The translations under genes and the position numbers were made by a program. From the NCBI GenBank assembly GCA_023384575.1, contig JAHDVP010000007.1, positions 109,012 to 163,141 on the forward strand: 54,130 nt of DNA, read 5' to 3'. The DNA is from Acidobacteriota bacterium (GTDB taxonomy: Bacteria > Acidobacteriota > Vicinamibacteria > Vicinamibacterales > JAFNAJ01). The notes beneath the pieces were generated by a model, which was not told the DNA's origin, made no database searches, and saw only the letters and a program-made list of their open reading frames with translations. Shown one piece after another: positions 1-8,154 of this stretch (position 1 is its first letter; every line of letters starts with the position of its first letter).

Positions 1-1853
1 TCGTCCCACCGCTCCGCCGCCAGCGCCTCACGCGCCGACCCGAGGTGGCGGGCGATCGCGTGCGCGCGAGCGGCGGCAGCCTCGGCAACCTCGAGGTCGA
101 GCCGTGCCCGGTCGAGGCTGGCCAGGGCATCGGGCAGATCCACGGCCCGCGTCGCGCCCGCATCCAGAGCCTCCCGGGCCGCTGCGAACTCACCCGCAGC
201 CGTGGCGTCGGTGGCGCGGCGCACGTGACCCGCCACCCACTCCTCGTCGGCGCGCCTCGCGGCGAGCGCCGCCTGCTCGCGTCGCAGTCTGTCGAGCGCC
301 GCCACGACCAGCGCGTGGTCGTCACCAGCCCGTTCGAGGAATGCGATGGCGGCGTCGAGCGTCTCCGTCGCCGCTCGTCGCTCCGCGTCGGCGACGAGCG
401 TTCGCGCGCGTTCCTCGGCCTCCTCCCGCCGCTGGGCCTCGAGAGCCTCGAGCGCCTGCTGGCGAAGCGCTCTGGCCTCCTCATGCCCTTCGTCGAGCTC
501 GAGGGCCTCGGCAGCCGAGCGCGCGGCCATTTCGTACGCAAACACCTGCAGGGCCGCTCGCGCCCGGCTCACGCACGTGTCGACCTGCTGCTGGCGCTGG
601 CGTTCGCGTTCGATCGCGTCGAACCGGGCGTCGACGGTCCGCTTCAGCTCGGCGGCCTCGGACCAGTCGGGCCGCATCTGCAGCGCCTGCGCCACGAGGT
701 CGCGCGCGCCCGTCAGCGATCCGTGGTCGAGTTCGTCCCGCGCGGCCGCCAGGAACTCTCGGACCTGCCGGTCCTCGATCGCCTGTCGCACCCGGTCGAT
801 CAATGCCATCGTCCGCGGCTCGTCGGGATCGAGCAGCGCCGCCTCTTCGCACGCCGCCAGGGCCGCGTCGAGGTCGGCGCGTTCGAAGGCCCGTTCGGCC
901 GCTTCGAGGTGAGTGGCGATCTGCGCGGCGCGGCGCCGCATCACGCTCGAGAGGTCGAGACCGCGTCTCGGTGTCCCGCCAGTCCGGGCTCCCGATGCCG
1001 GTGTCTGAGGCGAGACGGTCTCGTCGAATCGCGCCGGCGAGACCAGGCGCTGACCGAGCCGGCTCAGGTCCGCCCTGAGCAGCGTCAGGTCCTGGTAGCG
1101 CTCCTCCGGGCGCTTTCGAAGCGCCTGGGCCACGATGGTCTCGAGCTCGGGGTCGAGCGACGCGTCGAGCTCGCGCAACGGCGTGGGCTCTTCGTGCAGG
1201 ATGCGATGCAGGGTCTGGTGCTGGCTCTTCGCGGCGAACGCTGGCTGGTACACGAGCAGTTCGTACAACACCAGGCCGACGGCGAAGATGTCGCTGCGAA
1301 AGTCGACCGTCAGGCCGTCGACCTGCTCCGGCGACATGTAGTTGGGCGTGCCCATCAGCACCCCCACCTGGGTCATGCCGGAGTCGCCCACCCGCGCGAT
1401 GCCGAAGTCGAGGATCTTGAGGATGCCCTCCTGGTTCACCATCAGGTTGGCGGGCTTCACGTCGCGGTGCACCACGCCCGCCTTGTGAGCGAACGCGAGG
1501 CCCTCGCACAGGTCCTCGATGAGCGCCAGCTTCCGGCCGATCGACAGCGGCGACCGCCGCTTGATCAGGTCGGCCAGCGTGTCCCCGGCAATGAACTCCA
1601 TCGCGATGAAGGGCTGGCCCTCGTGCACGCCCACGTCGTAGATGCCGACGATGTGCGGGTGCTGGAGCCGGGCGGCGATGCGCGACTCGCGAACGAACCG
1701 CTCGCGCAGGTCATCGCTGCCGACACGCAGGAGTTTGATGGCGACCGGGCGCTCCAGGTCCGGATCGTGGGCCAGGTAGAGCACGCCCATCCCGCCCTGC
1801 CCGAGGCGGTCGCGGACCTGGTAACGGCCGATGCTGGCGGGCAACGTGCTCAT
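1..1853 (-). CDS. Serine/threonine protein kinase, 3' end outside window
   Basis: This Hanks-type kinase phosphorylates Ser/Thr on protein partners. Reading the reverse strand from ATG at 1853 gives 617 codons without a stop, so the C-terminus lies beyond base 1. The glycine loop GQGGMG is at about residues 18-23, the VAIK lysine is residue 40, the catalytic loop HRDVKPANLM is at 129-138 and the DFG motif is at 149-151, followed by MSPEQ. All catalytic residues are present, so it should be active. After about residue 300 the protein is long, helical and rich in Ala, Glu and Arg, resembling TPR or coiled-coil sequence. No membrane segment is visible in the part seen. It is divergent from the gene at 2077. 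Its substrate is unknown. Confidence 0.9.
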   Translation of the reverse strand, partial: MSTLPASIGRYQVRDRLGQGGMGVLYLAHDPDLERPVAIKLLRVGSDDLRERFVRESRIAARLQHPHIVGIYDVGVHEGQPFIAMEFIAGDTLADLIKRRSPLSIGRKLALIEDLCEGLAFAHKAGVVHRDVKPANLMVNQEGILKILDFGIARVGDSGMTQVGVLMGTPNYMSPEQVDGLTVDFRSDIFAVGLVLYELLVYQPAFAAKSQHQTLHRILHEEPTPLRELDASLDPELETIVAQALRKRPEERYQDLTLLRADLSRLGQRLVSPARFDETVSPQTPASGARTGGTPRRGLDLSSVMRRRAAQIATHLEAAERAFERADLDAALAACEEAALLDPDEPRTMALIDRVRQAIEDRQVREFLAAARDELDHGSLTGARDLVAQALQMRPDWSEAAELKRTVDARFDAIERERQRQQQVDTCVSRARAALQVFAYEMAARSAAEALELDEGHEEARALRQQALEALEAQRREEAEERARTLVADAERRAATETLDAAIAFLERAGDDHALVVAALDRLRREQAALAARRADEEWVAGHVRRATDATAAGEFAAAREALDAGATRAVDLPDALASLDRARLDLEVAEAAAARAHAIARHLGSAREALAAERWD

Positions 1854-1913
1854 CGTCGCGGTGAAACGGGCCCCTCCCGAGCGATCTCGCTGATGCTGTG
1901 GCGAAAGTGCCGC

Positions 1914-1919
1914 ATTATA
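1914..1919 (-). promoter_or_regulatory. -10 element upstream of the kinase gene
   Basis: The reverse strand reads TATAAT, a perfect sigma70 -10 hexamer, about 60 nt upstream of the kinase ATG. No good -35 hexamer lies 16-18 nt further upstream, so an activator or an alternative sigma factor may be needed. On the forward strand the overlapping TATACT could serve the gene at 2077. Assigned by eye. Confidence 0.4.
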
Positions 1920-2076
1920 CTGCGCCCACTCCCTGCGCCCCGGACGGGAACGTCACCCAGCCTGCCGGGTGCCTGGAGTGCGCCTCGTGCGTACATGTGC
2001 GCGTTCCGGGGCGGAAGTGCGCACCCGCGGTTCGGGCTGGCCGAGCCGGATGTCGTCACCAGGTACAATGCGACGT

Positions 2077-2376
2077 ATGTCGACAGGACCGAAAAGCGCC
2101 CTCGAACTGGCTATGGAACGCCTGCGCCGGAAGGACGAAGAGGCGGGGGTGGTCGACGTGCCCCTCACCGACGTCCAGAAAGCCGCGATTGCCGAAGCCC
2201 GGAGCCTCTGTGAGGCCCGGACCGCCGAACGGCGGATCCTGCTCCAGAGCGCGCTGGCCTCGGCGTTCGACCCCGGTGCCAGAGAGGCGCTCGAGGCGGA
2301 ATGCCGGCGGGACATCGCGCGATTGACCGACGACCGCGACCGCAAGATCGAGCGGGTCCGCCGGGGCGAGTCGTGA
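2077..2376 (+). CDS. Small conserved helical protein, unknown function
   Basis: The 99-residue product is strongly charged and predicted helical, rich in Arg, Glu and Ala. It begins MSTGPKSALELAMERLRR and contains no signal peptide, membrane segment or recognised catalytic motif. An ATG nine bases upstream (2068) is an alternative start; I prefer 2077 because the sequence after it looks like the true domain start. There is no clear Shine-Dalgarno site. The stop overlaps the GTG of the next gene (GTGA), so the two are probably translationally coupled. A small cytosolic coiled-coil or adaptor protein is possible, but the function is not known. Confidence 0.7.
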   Translation: MSTGPKSALELAMERLRRKDEEAGVVDVPLTDVQKAAIAEARSLCEARTAERRILLQSALASAFDPGAREALEAECRRDIARLTDDRDRKIERVRRGES

Positions 2377-2939
2377 ACCGACGGGTGGCGAGCGTCGAGG
2401 CCCTCGTCGCCGAATTCGCCGGCGCGACCGACCGGCTGCACCGCCTCGTCACCGGGCTCGACGCGGGCGTATGGTCGTCCCGGCCGGCGACCGGCGGCTG
2501 GTCGGTTGCCGAATGCGTCGAACACCTCAACGTCACGGCGAGGGCGTATGCGCCGCTCCTGCGCAGCCGGCTCGACAGCGCGCCGGCGACCGAAACGTCC
2601 GGCAGCCGGCCGTTCCGTCGTGACGTGACCGGCTGGCTACTCTGCCGTGCTCTCGAGCCTCCGGCCAGGATGCGGGCGCGCACGCCACCGCCGTTCGAGC
2701 CGGAGGGGGTCGGGTCGATGGCCGACACGGTCGCGGCTTTCGAGGGCCTGCAGCGGATGCTCGTCGGGCTGCTCCGCGACGCCGCCGCGCGTGGAGTGCC
2801 GCTCGACCGGCTGAAGGTGGCCTCGCCGTTCAACGGCCGGGTGAAGTACTCGGTCTGGTCGGCCTTCCGCGTGCTCGCGGCACACCAGCGCCGTCACCTC
2901 TGGCAGGCCGAGCGCGTCCGGCAGGCACTCTCGCGGTGA
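2373..2939 (+). CDS. DinB superfamily protein
   Basis: This 188-residue protein has the DinB/YfiT four-helix-bundle pattern: an early GGWSVAECVEHL motif (about residues 44-55) that supplies a metal-binding His, and a late AAHQRRHLWQ motif (about 173-182) that supplies further His ligands. Members bind a divalent metal, and some are thiol-dependent transferases, but the substrate here cannot be read from sequence. The GTG start at 2373 overlaps the preceding stop, indicating coupling to the small helical protein. Earlier in-frame codons exist but lie inside the upstream gene. Two more DinB genes occur at 20251 and 21900. Confidence 0.85.
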   Translation: MNRRVASVEALVAEFAGATDRLHRLVTGLDAGVWSSRPATGGWSVAECVEHLNVTARAYAPLLRSRLDSAPATETSGSRPFRRDVTGWLLCRALEPPARMRARTPPPFEPEGVGSMADTVAAFEGLQRMLVGLLRDAAARGVPLDRLKVASPFNGRVKYSVWSAFRVLAAHQRRHLWQAERVRQALSR

Positions 2940-3029
2940 GCCGAATGGCGAGGCCCTCCACCTGAGCCCCCTCTCGGCCGACCACGCGCGCGTGGCCGAC
3001 GTCCAAACCGACGTTTGGAGCCCCGCCCC

Positions 3030-5498
3030 ATGTCCAGCCTGTTGTTCGACCTCCGCCAGGCAGTGCGCCAGCTCGGGCGCGAGCCGGCGTTCACCGCTCT
3101 GAGCGTCGTCACGCTTGCTCTGGGCCTCGGCGCGACGATCGCCCTCTTCAGCGTGGCGAGCGGCCTCTTCCTCCAGCCGTTGCCCTACCCCGAGGCCGAC
3201 CGGATCGTCCGCCTCGTCGAGCGCCGCAACATCGGGCCGGGCGGAGCCCTCGCCCGCGGCATCACGAACGACACGTACCACGCCTGGCGTGAGTCGCCGG
3301 CGACCGTCGAGCAGCTCGCTGCCTACCAGACGCGGGCGTTCACACTCGGCCTCGACGAGCCGTCGCGCGTGCAGGCCGGCGCGGTGTCGCCCGCGCTCTT
3401 TCCGCTCCTCCAGGTCCGGCCGTTCGCCGGACGGTTCTTCGAGGAAGGCGATGCCGCGCCCGGCCGCGATCGACTCGTCGTGCTGAGCCATGCGGCGTGG
3501 CGCGACCGCTTCGCGTCCGATCCCGACATCGTCGGTCGCGTGATCTCGCTCGACGAGGAGCCGTACGCCGTCGTGGGCATCGCTCCACCGGGGTTCACCT
3601 TTCCCAATCGGGAGACGGAGCTGTGGACGCCGCTGGTCGTCCCGCGGTCGGTCGGCGCCAACCCGAACGAGCGCACCATCATGTTGATGTCGGCCATCGC
3701 GCGTCTGACGCCGGGCGTCACGCCCGCACAGGCCGAGGCAGAGGGCACCGCGGCGGCACGAAGCGCGAGCACCCGCGACCTGGCCAGTGCGGCGATGATC
3801 GGCGGGGCGGGCGAATCGACGATGCAAGTGGTGCGCCTGGCCGACGACCTCGCGCGCGACGTGCGTCCCGCCGTGCTGGTCCTGATGGCCGCGGTGGTGC
3901 TGGTCCTGCTGGCGGCCGCCGCGAACGTCGCGAACCTGCTCGTGGCGCGGGCGGTCGCTCGCCAGCGCGAGCTCGGCATCCGGGCGGCCCTCGGCGCCGA
4001 CCACGCGAGGCTCGCGCGGCAGCTGGGGGCCGAGAGTCTGGTGCTGGCGGCCTGCGGCGGTCTCGCGGGGCTGCTCGTCGCGCACTGGCTGATCGCCGTG
4101 CTGCCAGCGATCGCGCCGGCAGGGTTTCCACGGCTCGCGGACATCACAGTCGATGGCCGGGTCATCGCGTTCGCGCTGCTCGTCACCCTCGGAACGGGCG
4201 TGCTGTTCGGCCTGGCTCCCGCGCTGCACGCGATGCGGGTCGACCTCGTCGCCGCGCTCAACGAGGGGGCGGCCACGGCGATAGGCGGGTTCCGTCGTCT
4301 GTCGGGCGCCCGTCTGCGGGCGGGGCTCATGGTGGTCGAGGTGGCGCTCGCCATGGTGCTGCTCGTCGGCGCCAGCCTGCTCGCGCGGAGCTTCGTCGCC
4401 CTGGCCTCGGTCGACCCTGGTTACGATGCGTCCAACACGCTCTCCGCGCACGTCAGTTTTCCGGGGGCGCGATACGACCCTGAGGCCCAGGCCCGGTTCG
4501 TCGAGCGCGTCCGCGAGCGACTCGCGGCCCTGCCCGACGTGGTGCACGCCGGTGCCGTCAACCTGCTGCCCCTGACGCCTGGCAACGCCATCGTCGTCTT
4601 CAACGTGCCGCCGCGCGACGCGGGTGGGCCCGACGACATGGTCCGCGCCGGTCTGCGAATCGCAAGCCCCGGGTACGTCGAGGCCATGGGCATCCCGGTG
4701 CTCGAGGGACGGGCCCTTTCGGAATGGGACGGACCAACCTCGCAGCGGGTGCTGCTCGTCAACCAGGCGTATGCCAGGCGGTACTCGCCAGACCGGTCGG
4801 TCGTCGGCACGCGCGTGCCCGGTGCGTTCGGTCCCGGCCAGGAATGGGAGATCGTCGGCGTCGTCGGCGACGTGCGCCGCGAAGGCCTCGACGCCGAGCC
4901 CGAACCGGAACTCTGGGTGTCGTACGCGCAGGTGGCCGACGCGCGGGGAAGGTTCGGCCGGCGCGCGAGCCTCGTCGTGCGCACGACGGGCGATCCCGTC
5001 GCCCTGGCGCCCGCGCTGCACACCATCGTGCGCGACGTCGACCCGTTGCTCGCCGTCGAGAGCGTCATGCCGATGGCGGCCCGCGTGTCGGCGTCGATCG
5101 CCCAGCCGCGGTTCCAGGCCGTGGTGCTCATGGTGTTCGGACTGTCGACGCTGGCGCTCGCGGCGGTGGGCCTGTACGGCATCCTCTCGTACACCGTCTC
5201 ACAGCGACGCCGCGAGATCGGTGTGCGCACGGCCCTGGGCGCCACGCGCGCTGACATCGCCCGCCTCGTGGTGGGCCAGGGGCTCGTCCTGACCTCGGCC
5301 GGCATTCTGATCGGACTGGCGGCGGCGGCCGTGGCGAGCCGGTTCCTCGCGAGCCTGCTGTTTGGCATCACGACGACCGATGCCGTCACGTGGACCCTGG
5401 TGCCGGCGGTCCTGCTCGCCGTCGCCACGGCCGCCGCCTTCGTGCCCGCCCGGCGGGCCGCCCTCGTCGATCCGGTCGACGCGCTCCGCGCGGAGTGA
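3030..5498 (+). CDS. ADOP-type ABC transporter permease (MacB/FtsX duplicated)
   Basis: This 822-residue inner-membrane permease has the acidobacterial duplicated orphan permease layout. It has a short N-terminal segment (DLRQAVRQLGREPAFTA), a first transmembrane helix, a large periplasmic MacB_PCD domain, three transmembrane helices (about residues 285-400), then a second periplasmic domain and a final FtsX block ending with the typical PARRAALVDPVDALR tail. There is no adjacent ATP-binding subunit, which is normal for this 'orphan' family. The substrate is unknown; relatives are linked to macrolide or lipoprotein-type export. The ATG at 3030 is preferred over the in-frame TTG at 3015. Length matches the family (about 800-900 residues). 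Confidence 0.93.
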   Translation: MSSLLFDLRQAVRQLGREPAFTALSVVTLALGLGATIALFSVASGLFLQPLPYPEADRIVRLVERRNIGPGGALARGITNDTYHAWRESPATVEQLAAYQTRAFTLGLDEPSRVQAGAVSPALFPLLQVRPFAGRFFEEGDAAPGRDRLVVLSHAAWRDRFASDPDIVGRVISLDEEPYAVVGIAPPGFTFPNRETELWTPLVVPRSVGANPNERTIMLMSAIARLTPGVTPAQAEAEGTAAARSASTRDLASAAMIGGAGESTMQVVRLADDLARDVRPAVLVLMAAVVLVLLAAAANVANLLVARAVARQRELGIRAALGADHARLARQLGAESLVLAACGGLAGLLVAHWLIAVLPAIAPAGFPRLADITVDGRVIAFALLVTLGTGVLFGLAPALHAMRVDLVAALNEGAATAIGGFRRLSGARLRAGLMVVEVALAMVLLVGASLLARSFVALASVDPGYDASNTLSAHVSFPGARYDPEAQARFVERVRERLAALPDVVHAGAVNLLPLTPGNAIVVFNVPPRDAGGPDDMVRAGLRIASPGYVEAMGIPVLEGRALSEWDGPTSQRVLLVNQAYARRYSPDRSVVGTRVPGAFGPGQEWEIVGVVGDVRREGLDAEPEPELWVSYAQVADARGRFGRRASLVVRTTGDPVALAPALHTIVRDVDPLLAVESVMPMAARVSASIAQPRFQAVVLMVFGLSTLALAAVGLYGILSYTVSQRRREIGVRTALGATRADIARLVVGQGLVLTSAGILIGLAAAAVASRFLASLLFGITTTDAVTWTLVPAVLLAVATAAAFVPARRAALVDPVDALRAE

Positions 5499-5537
5499 TT
5501 CGGGAATTCCACCGAGAGGACTGAAGCTTTGAGCTTT

Positions 5538-5583
5538 GAGCCGCGAGACGCCGGTGTGCGTGGGTGCCTTCCGCTCGCGGCTC
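5538..5583. terminator. Inverted repeat between convergent genes
   Basis: GAGCCGCGAG at 5538-5547 is matched perfectly by CTCGCGGCTC at 5574-5583, with a 26-nt loop. It lies between the convergent ADOP and ALDH genes, so a bidirectional hairpin terminator is plausible. There is no U-tract and the loop is long. Short direct repeats of GAGCTTT and GGCTC surround it, so it may also be a degenerate intergenic repeat. Confidence 0.35.
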
Positions 5584-5633
5584 GTGGCTCATGGCTCGCA
5601 GCCACAGCACGCCGATTTCTTCACAGGCTCTGA

Positions 5634-7160
5634 TCAGTCGCCGAACTTGATGCCCTGCGCGAGCGGCAGCGCGTTTGACCAGTTCACCGTGTTCGTCTGC
5701 CGCCGCATGTAGGCCTTCCACGCGTCGGACCCCGACTCGCGTCCGCCGCCGGTCTCCTTCTCGCCCCCGAACGCCCCGCCGATCTCGGCACCCGAGGTGC
5801 CGATGTTGACGTTGGCGATGCCGCAGTCCGAACCCCGCGGCGAGAGGAACTCCTCGGCCTTGCGGACGCTCTCGGTGAAGATCGCGCTCGAGAGCCCCTG
5901 CGGCACGTCGTTGTGGAGGCGGAGCGCTTCGCTGAACTCCTCGTACTCGAGCACGTAGAGCACCGGGGCGAACGTCTCACGCTTGACGATCTCCGTCTGC
6001 GCGGGCATCCGCACGATGGCCGGTTCGACGAACTGCGGGCCGAGGTCCGGGCGCAGCCGACCGCCGCAGAGCACCTCGCCGCCCTCGGCCCTGGCCTGCT
6101 CGATGGCCTGCATCATCTCGTCGACCGAGTCCGCGACGACGAGCGGACCCATCAGCGTGCCCTCGGCGAGCGGATCGCCGATGGAGACCTGCGCATAGGC
6201 CTTCACGAGGCGGTCGGTCAACTCCCGGGCGATCGACCGGTGCGCGATGATCCGGCGCGTCGACGTACAGCGCTGGCCGGCCGTGCCCACCGCCCCGAAC
6301 AGGATGGCGCGTGTCGCCATGTCCAGGTTCGCGTCCTCCGTCACGATGATCGCGTTGTTGCCCCCCAGCTCGAGGATGGTCCGGCCGAAGCGCCGCGCCA
6401 CCACTTCGGCCACGTGCTGACCCACGCTCGTCGAACCCGTGAACGAGATGAGTGGCAGCCGGTGGTCGGTCAGCATCAGCTCACCCACGTGCCGGCCGGC
6501 GCCGATCGCGAGCGTGAACACCCCCTTCAGGCCGTGATCGGCAGCCACTCGGTTGGCGATGTGCTGCACGGCGATGCCGCAGAGGGGGGTGTAGCCCGAC
6601 GGCTTCCAGACGACCGGGTCGCCGCAGACGGCGGCGATGGCGGTGTTCCACGCCCAGACCGCCACCGGGAAGTTGAACGACGTGATGAGGCCCACCACCC
6701 CGAGCGGGTGCCACTGCTCCATCATGCGATGCGCCGGCCGCTCCGATGCCATCGTCAGCCCGTAGAGCTGCCGCGACAGCCCGACGGCGAAGTCGCAGAT
6801 GTCGATCATCTCCTGGACCTCGCCGTGGCCTTCGGCGCGGATCTTCCCCATCTCGAGGCTGACGAGGTCGCCGAGCGGCTCTTTCATCTCGCGGAGCGCG
6901 TTGCCGAGGTCGCGCACCACCTCGCCACGTTTCGGCGCGGGCGTCTCGCGCCAGGTCAGGAACGCCGCCGAGGCCGCGCCCATCACCTGCTGGTAGCACT
7001 CGGGACTCGCCTGCAGCACCGAGGCGATGGGCGAGCCCGTCGTCGGGTTGATCGAGACGACGGCCTTGCCCTGGGGATCGGTCAGCCAGCCGCCGGGCCC
7101 CAGGCAGGCCCCGGGGTTGACGTCGGTAATCTGCAGCTTCGAAAGGAGCGCGTTCGACAT
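5634..7160 (-). CDS. ALDH7 family aldehyde dehydrogenase (aminoadipate semialdehyde type)
   Basis: This 508-residue cytosolic NAD-dependent dehydrogenase matches antiquitin/AmaB: it should oxidise L-2-aminoadipate-6-semialdehyde (in equilibrium with piperideine-6-carboxylate) in lysine breakdown. The ALDH7 stretch GVVGLITSFNFPVAVWAWN is at about 154-172, the general-base Glu is residue 264 in ELGGNN, and the nucleophile Cys is residue 298 in GQRCTS. The C-terminal motif NVNIGTSGAEIGGAFGGEKE is an ALDH7 substrate-pocket signature. The ATG at 7160 has a GAGG about 10 nt upstream. A longer in-frame extension exists but crosses the intergenic region. No other lysine-catabolic gene is nearby, so the in vivo substrate is inferred from family. 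Confidence 0.93.
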   Translation of the reverse strand: MSNALLSKLQITDVNPGACLGPGGWLTDPQGKAVVSINPTTGSPIASVLQASPECYQQVMGAASAAFLTWRETPAPKRGEVVRDLGNALREMKEPLGDLVSLEMGKIRAEGHGEVQEMIDICDFAVGLSRQLYGLTMASERPAHRMMEQWHPLGVVGLITSFNFPVAVWAWNTAIAAVCGDPVVWKPSGYTPLCGIAVQHIANRVAADHGLKGVFTLAIGAGRHVGELMLTDHRLPLISFTGSTSVGQHVAEVVARRFGRTILELGGNNAIIVTEDANLDMATRAILFGAVGTAGQRCTSTRRIIAHRSIARELTDRLVKAYAQVSIGDPLAEGTLMGPLVVADSVDEMMQAIEQARAEGGEVLCGGRLRPDLGPQFVEPAIVRMPAQTEIVKRETFAPVLYVLEYEEFSEALRLHNDVPQGLSSAIFTESVRKAEEFLSPRGSDCGIANVNIGTSGAEIGGAFGGEKETGGGRESGSDAWKAYMRRQTNTVNWSNALPLAQGIKFGD

Positions 7161-7379
7161 GGAAAAACCTCGGGAATGAAAGCGGGCGAAGGGTGCGGGC
7201 CGGCCACAGGGGCAGTGGCCGTCAAGTGGCCCCGGCCGCGTGCGCGGCCGGAGCCCCGTGGAGAACAATACCGCGAAGGTCGCGCCGCCGCCAAGGGTGG
7301 CAGATGGACTGGTGATACCCTCGTCCGGGCCCCCGCCGGCTGCGGGACACGGCTGCCGCCTCCACCGGGACCTTGTGCC

Positions 7380-8150
7380 ATGAGCCTCGACCCCACGCGC
7401 CCCGCGCTCGTCGCCGATCACCTCGTCAAGACGTTTCCCGGCGTGCACGCCGTCGACGACGTCAGCTTCGTCGTGCACCCGGGAGAGATCGTCGGCCTGC
7501 TCGGCCCAAACGGGGCGGGCAAGACGACCACCCTGCGGATGCTCGCGGGCATCCTCACGCCCGACGGCGGGCGCGTGCTCGTCGGCGGCGTCGACATGCG
7601 CGACGACCCGCTGGCGGCCAAGCGACGCCTCGGCTTCCTGACGGGTGACACCCACCTCTATCAGCGGCTGTCGCCGCGAGAGGTGCTGCGATTCTTCGGC
7701 CGGCTCTACGAGATGGACGACGCCTCCCTCGGGCCGAAGATCGATCGCAGCGTCGACCAGCTCGACATGGCGAGCTTCGCCGACCGCCCTTGCGGCACTC
7801 TCTCGTCCGGCCAGAAGCAGCGTGCCAACATCGCGCGCGCCTTCCTCCACGACCCCGACGTGCTCATTCTCGACGAGCCGACGACGGCGCTCGACGTCAT
7901 CAGCGGGCAGTTCATCGTCGAGGCGATCCGTCGCGAGCGGGCCGCGGGTCGTGCCGTGCTCTTCTCGACGCACGTCATGGGAGAAGCCGAGTACCTCTGC
8001 GACCGCATCCTGCTGATGCACCAGGGCCGGGTGTTCGACGCCGGCACGCTCGAGGAACTGCTCGCGCGCTCGGGCCAGTCGAATCTGACCGATGCCTTCC
8101 TCGCCCACGTCGGCCGAACCGACCTTGCGGCGACCGCGCCTGGAGCGTAA
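7380..8150 (+). CDS. ABC transporter ATP-binding protein, NatA-like
   Basis: This 256-residue ATPase drives the membrane subunit encoded immediately downstream. Walker A GPNGAGKTT is at residues 42-50, the signature region is LSSGQKQR, and Walker B plus D-loop is VLILDEPTTALD, followed by the switch histidine in FSTHVMGEAE. The sequence resembles NatA and other ABC-2 export ATPases. The stop at 8150 is four bases before the next ATG at 8155, so the two genes form one operon. Sodium or drug export is the usual family role; the substrate here is unknown. Confidence 0.93.
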   Translation: MSLDPTRPALVADHLVKTFPGVHAVDDVSFVVHPGEIVGLLGPNGAGKTTTLRMLAGILTPDGGRVLVGGVDMRDDPLAAKRRLGFLTGDTHLYQRLSPREVLRFFGRLYEMDDASLGPKIDRSVDQLDMASFADRPCGTLSSGQKQRANIARAFLHDPDVLILDEPTTALDVISGQFIVEAIRRERAAGRAVLFSTHVMGEAEYLCDRILLMHQGRVFDAGTLEELLARSGQSNLTDAFLAHVGRTDLAATAPGA

Positions 8151-8154
8151 CGCG

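Noticed and set aside
2637-5021. Long reverse-strand open frame of 794 codons antisense to the ADOP gene
   Set aside because: Its translation is His-, Arg- and Gly-rich low-complexity sequence with no domain; it is a shadow of the ADOP coding frame in GC-rich DNA.
5913-7379. Long in-frame extension upstream of the NatA-like gene
   Set aside because: It is antisense to the ALDH gene and lacks family similarity; the true start is the ATG at 7380.
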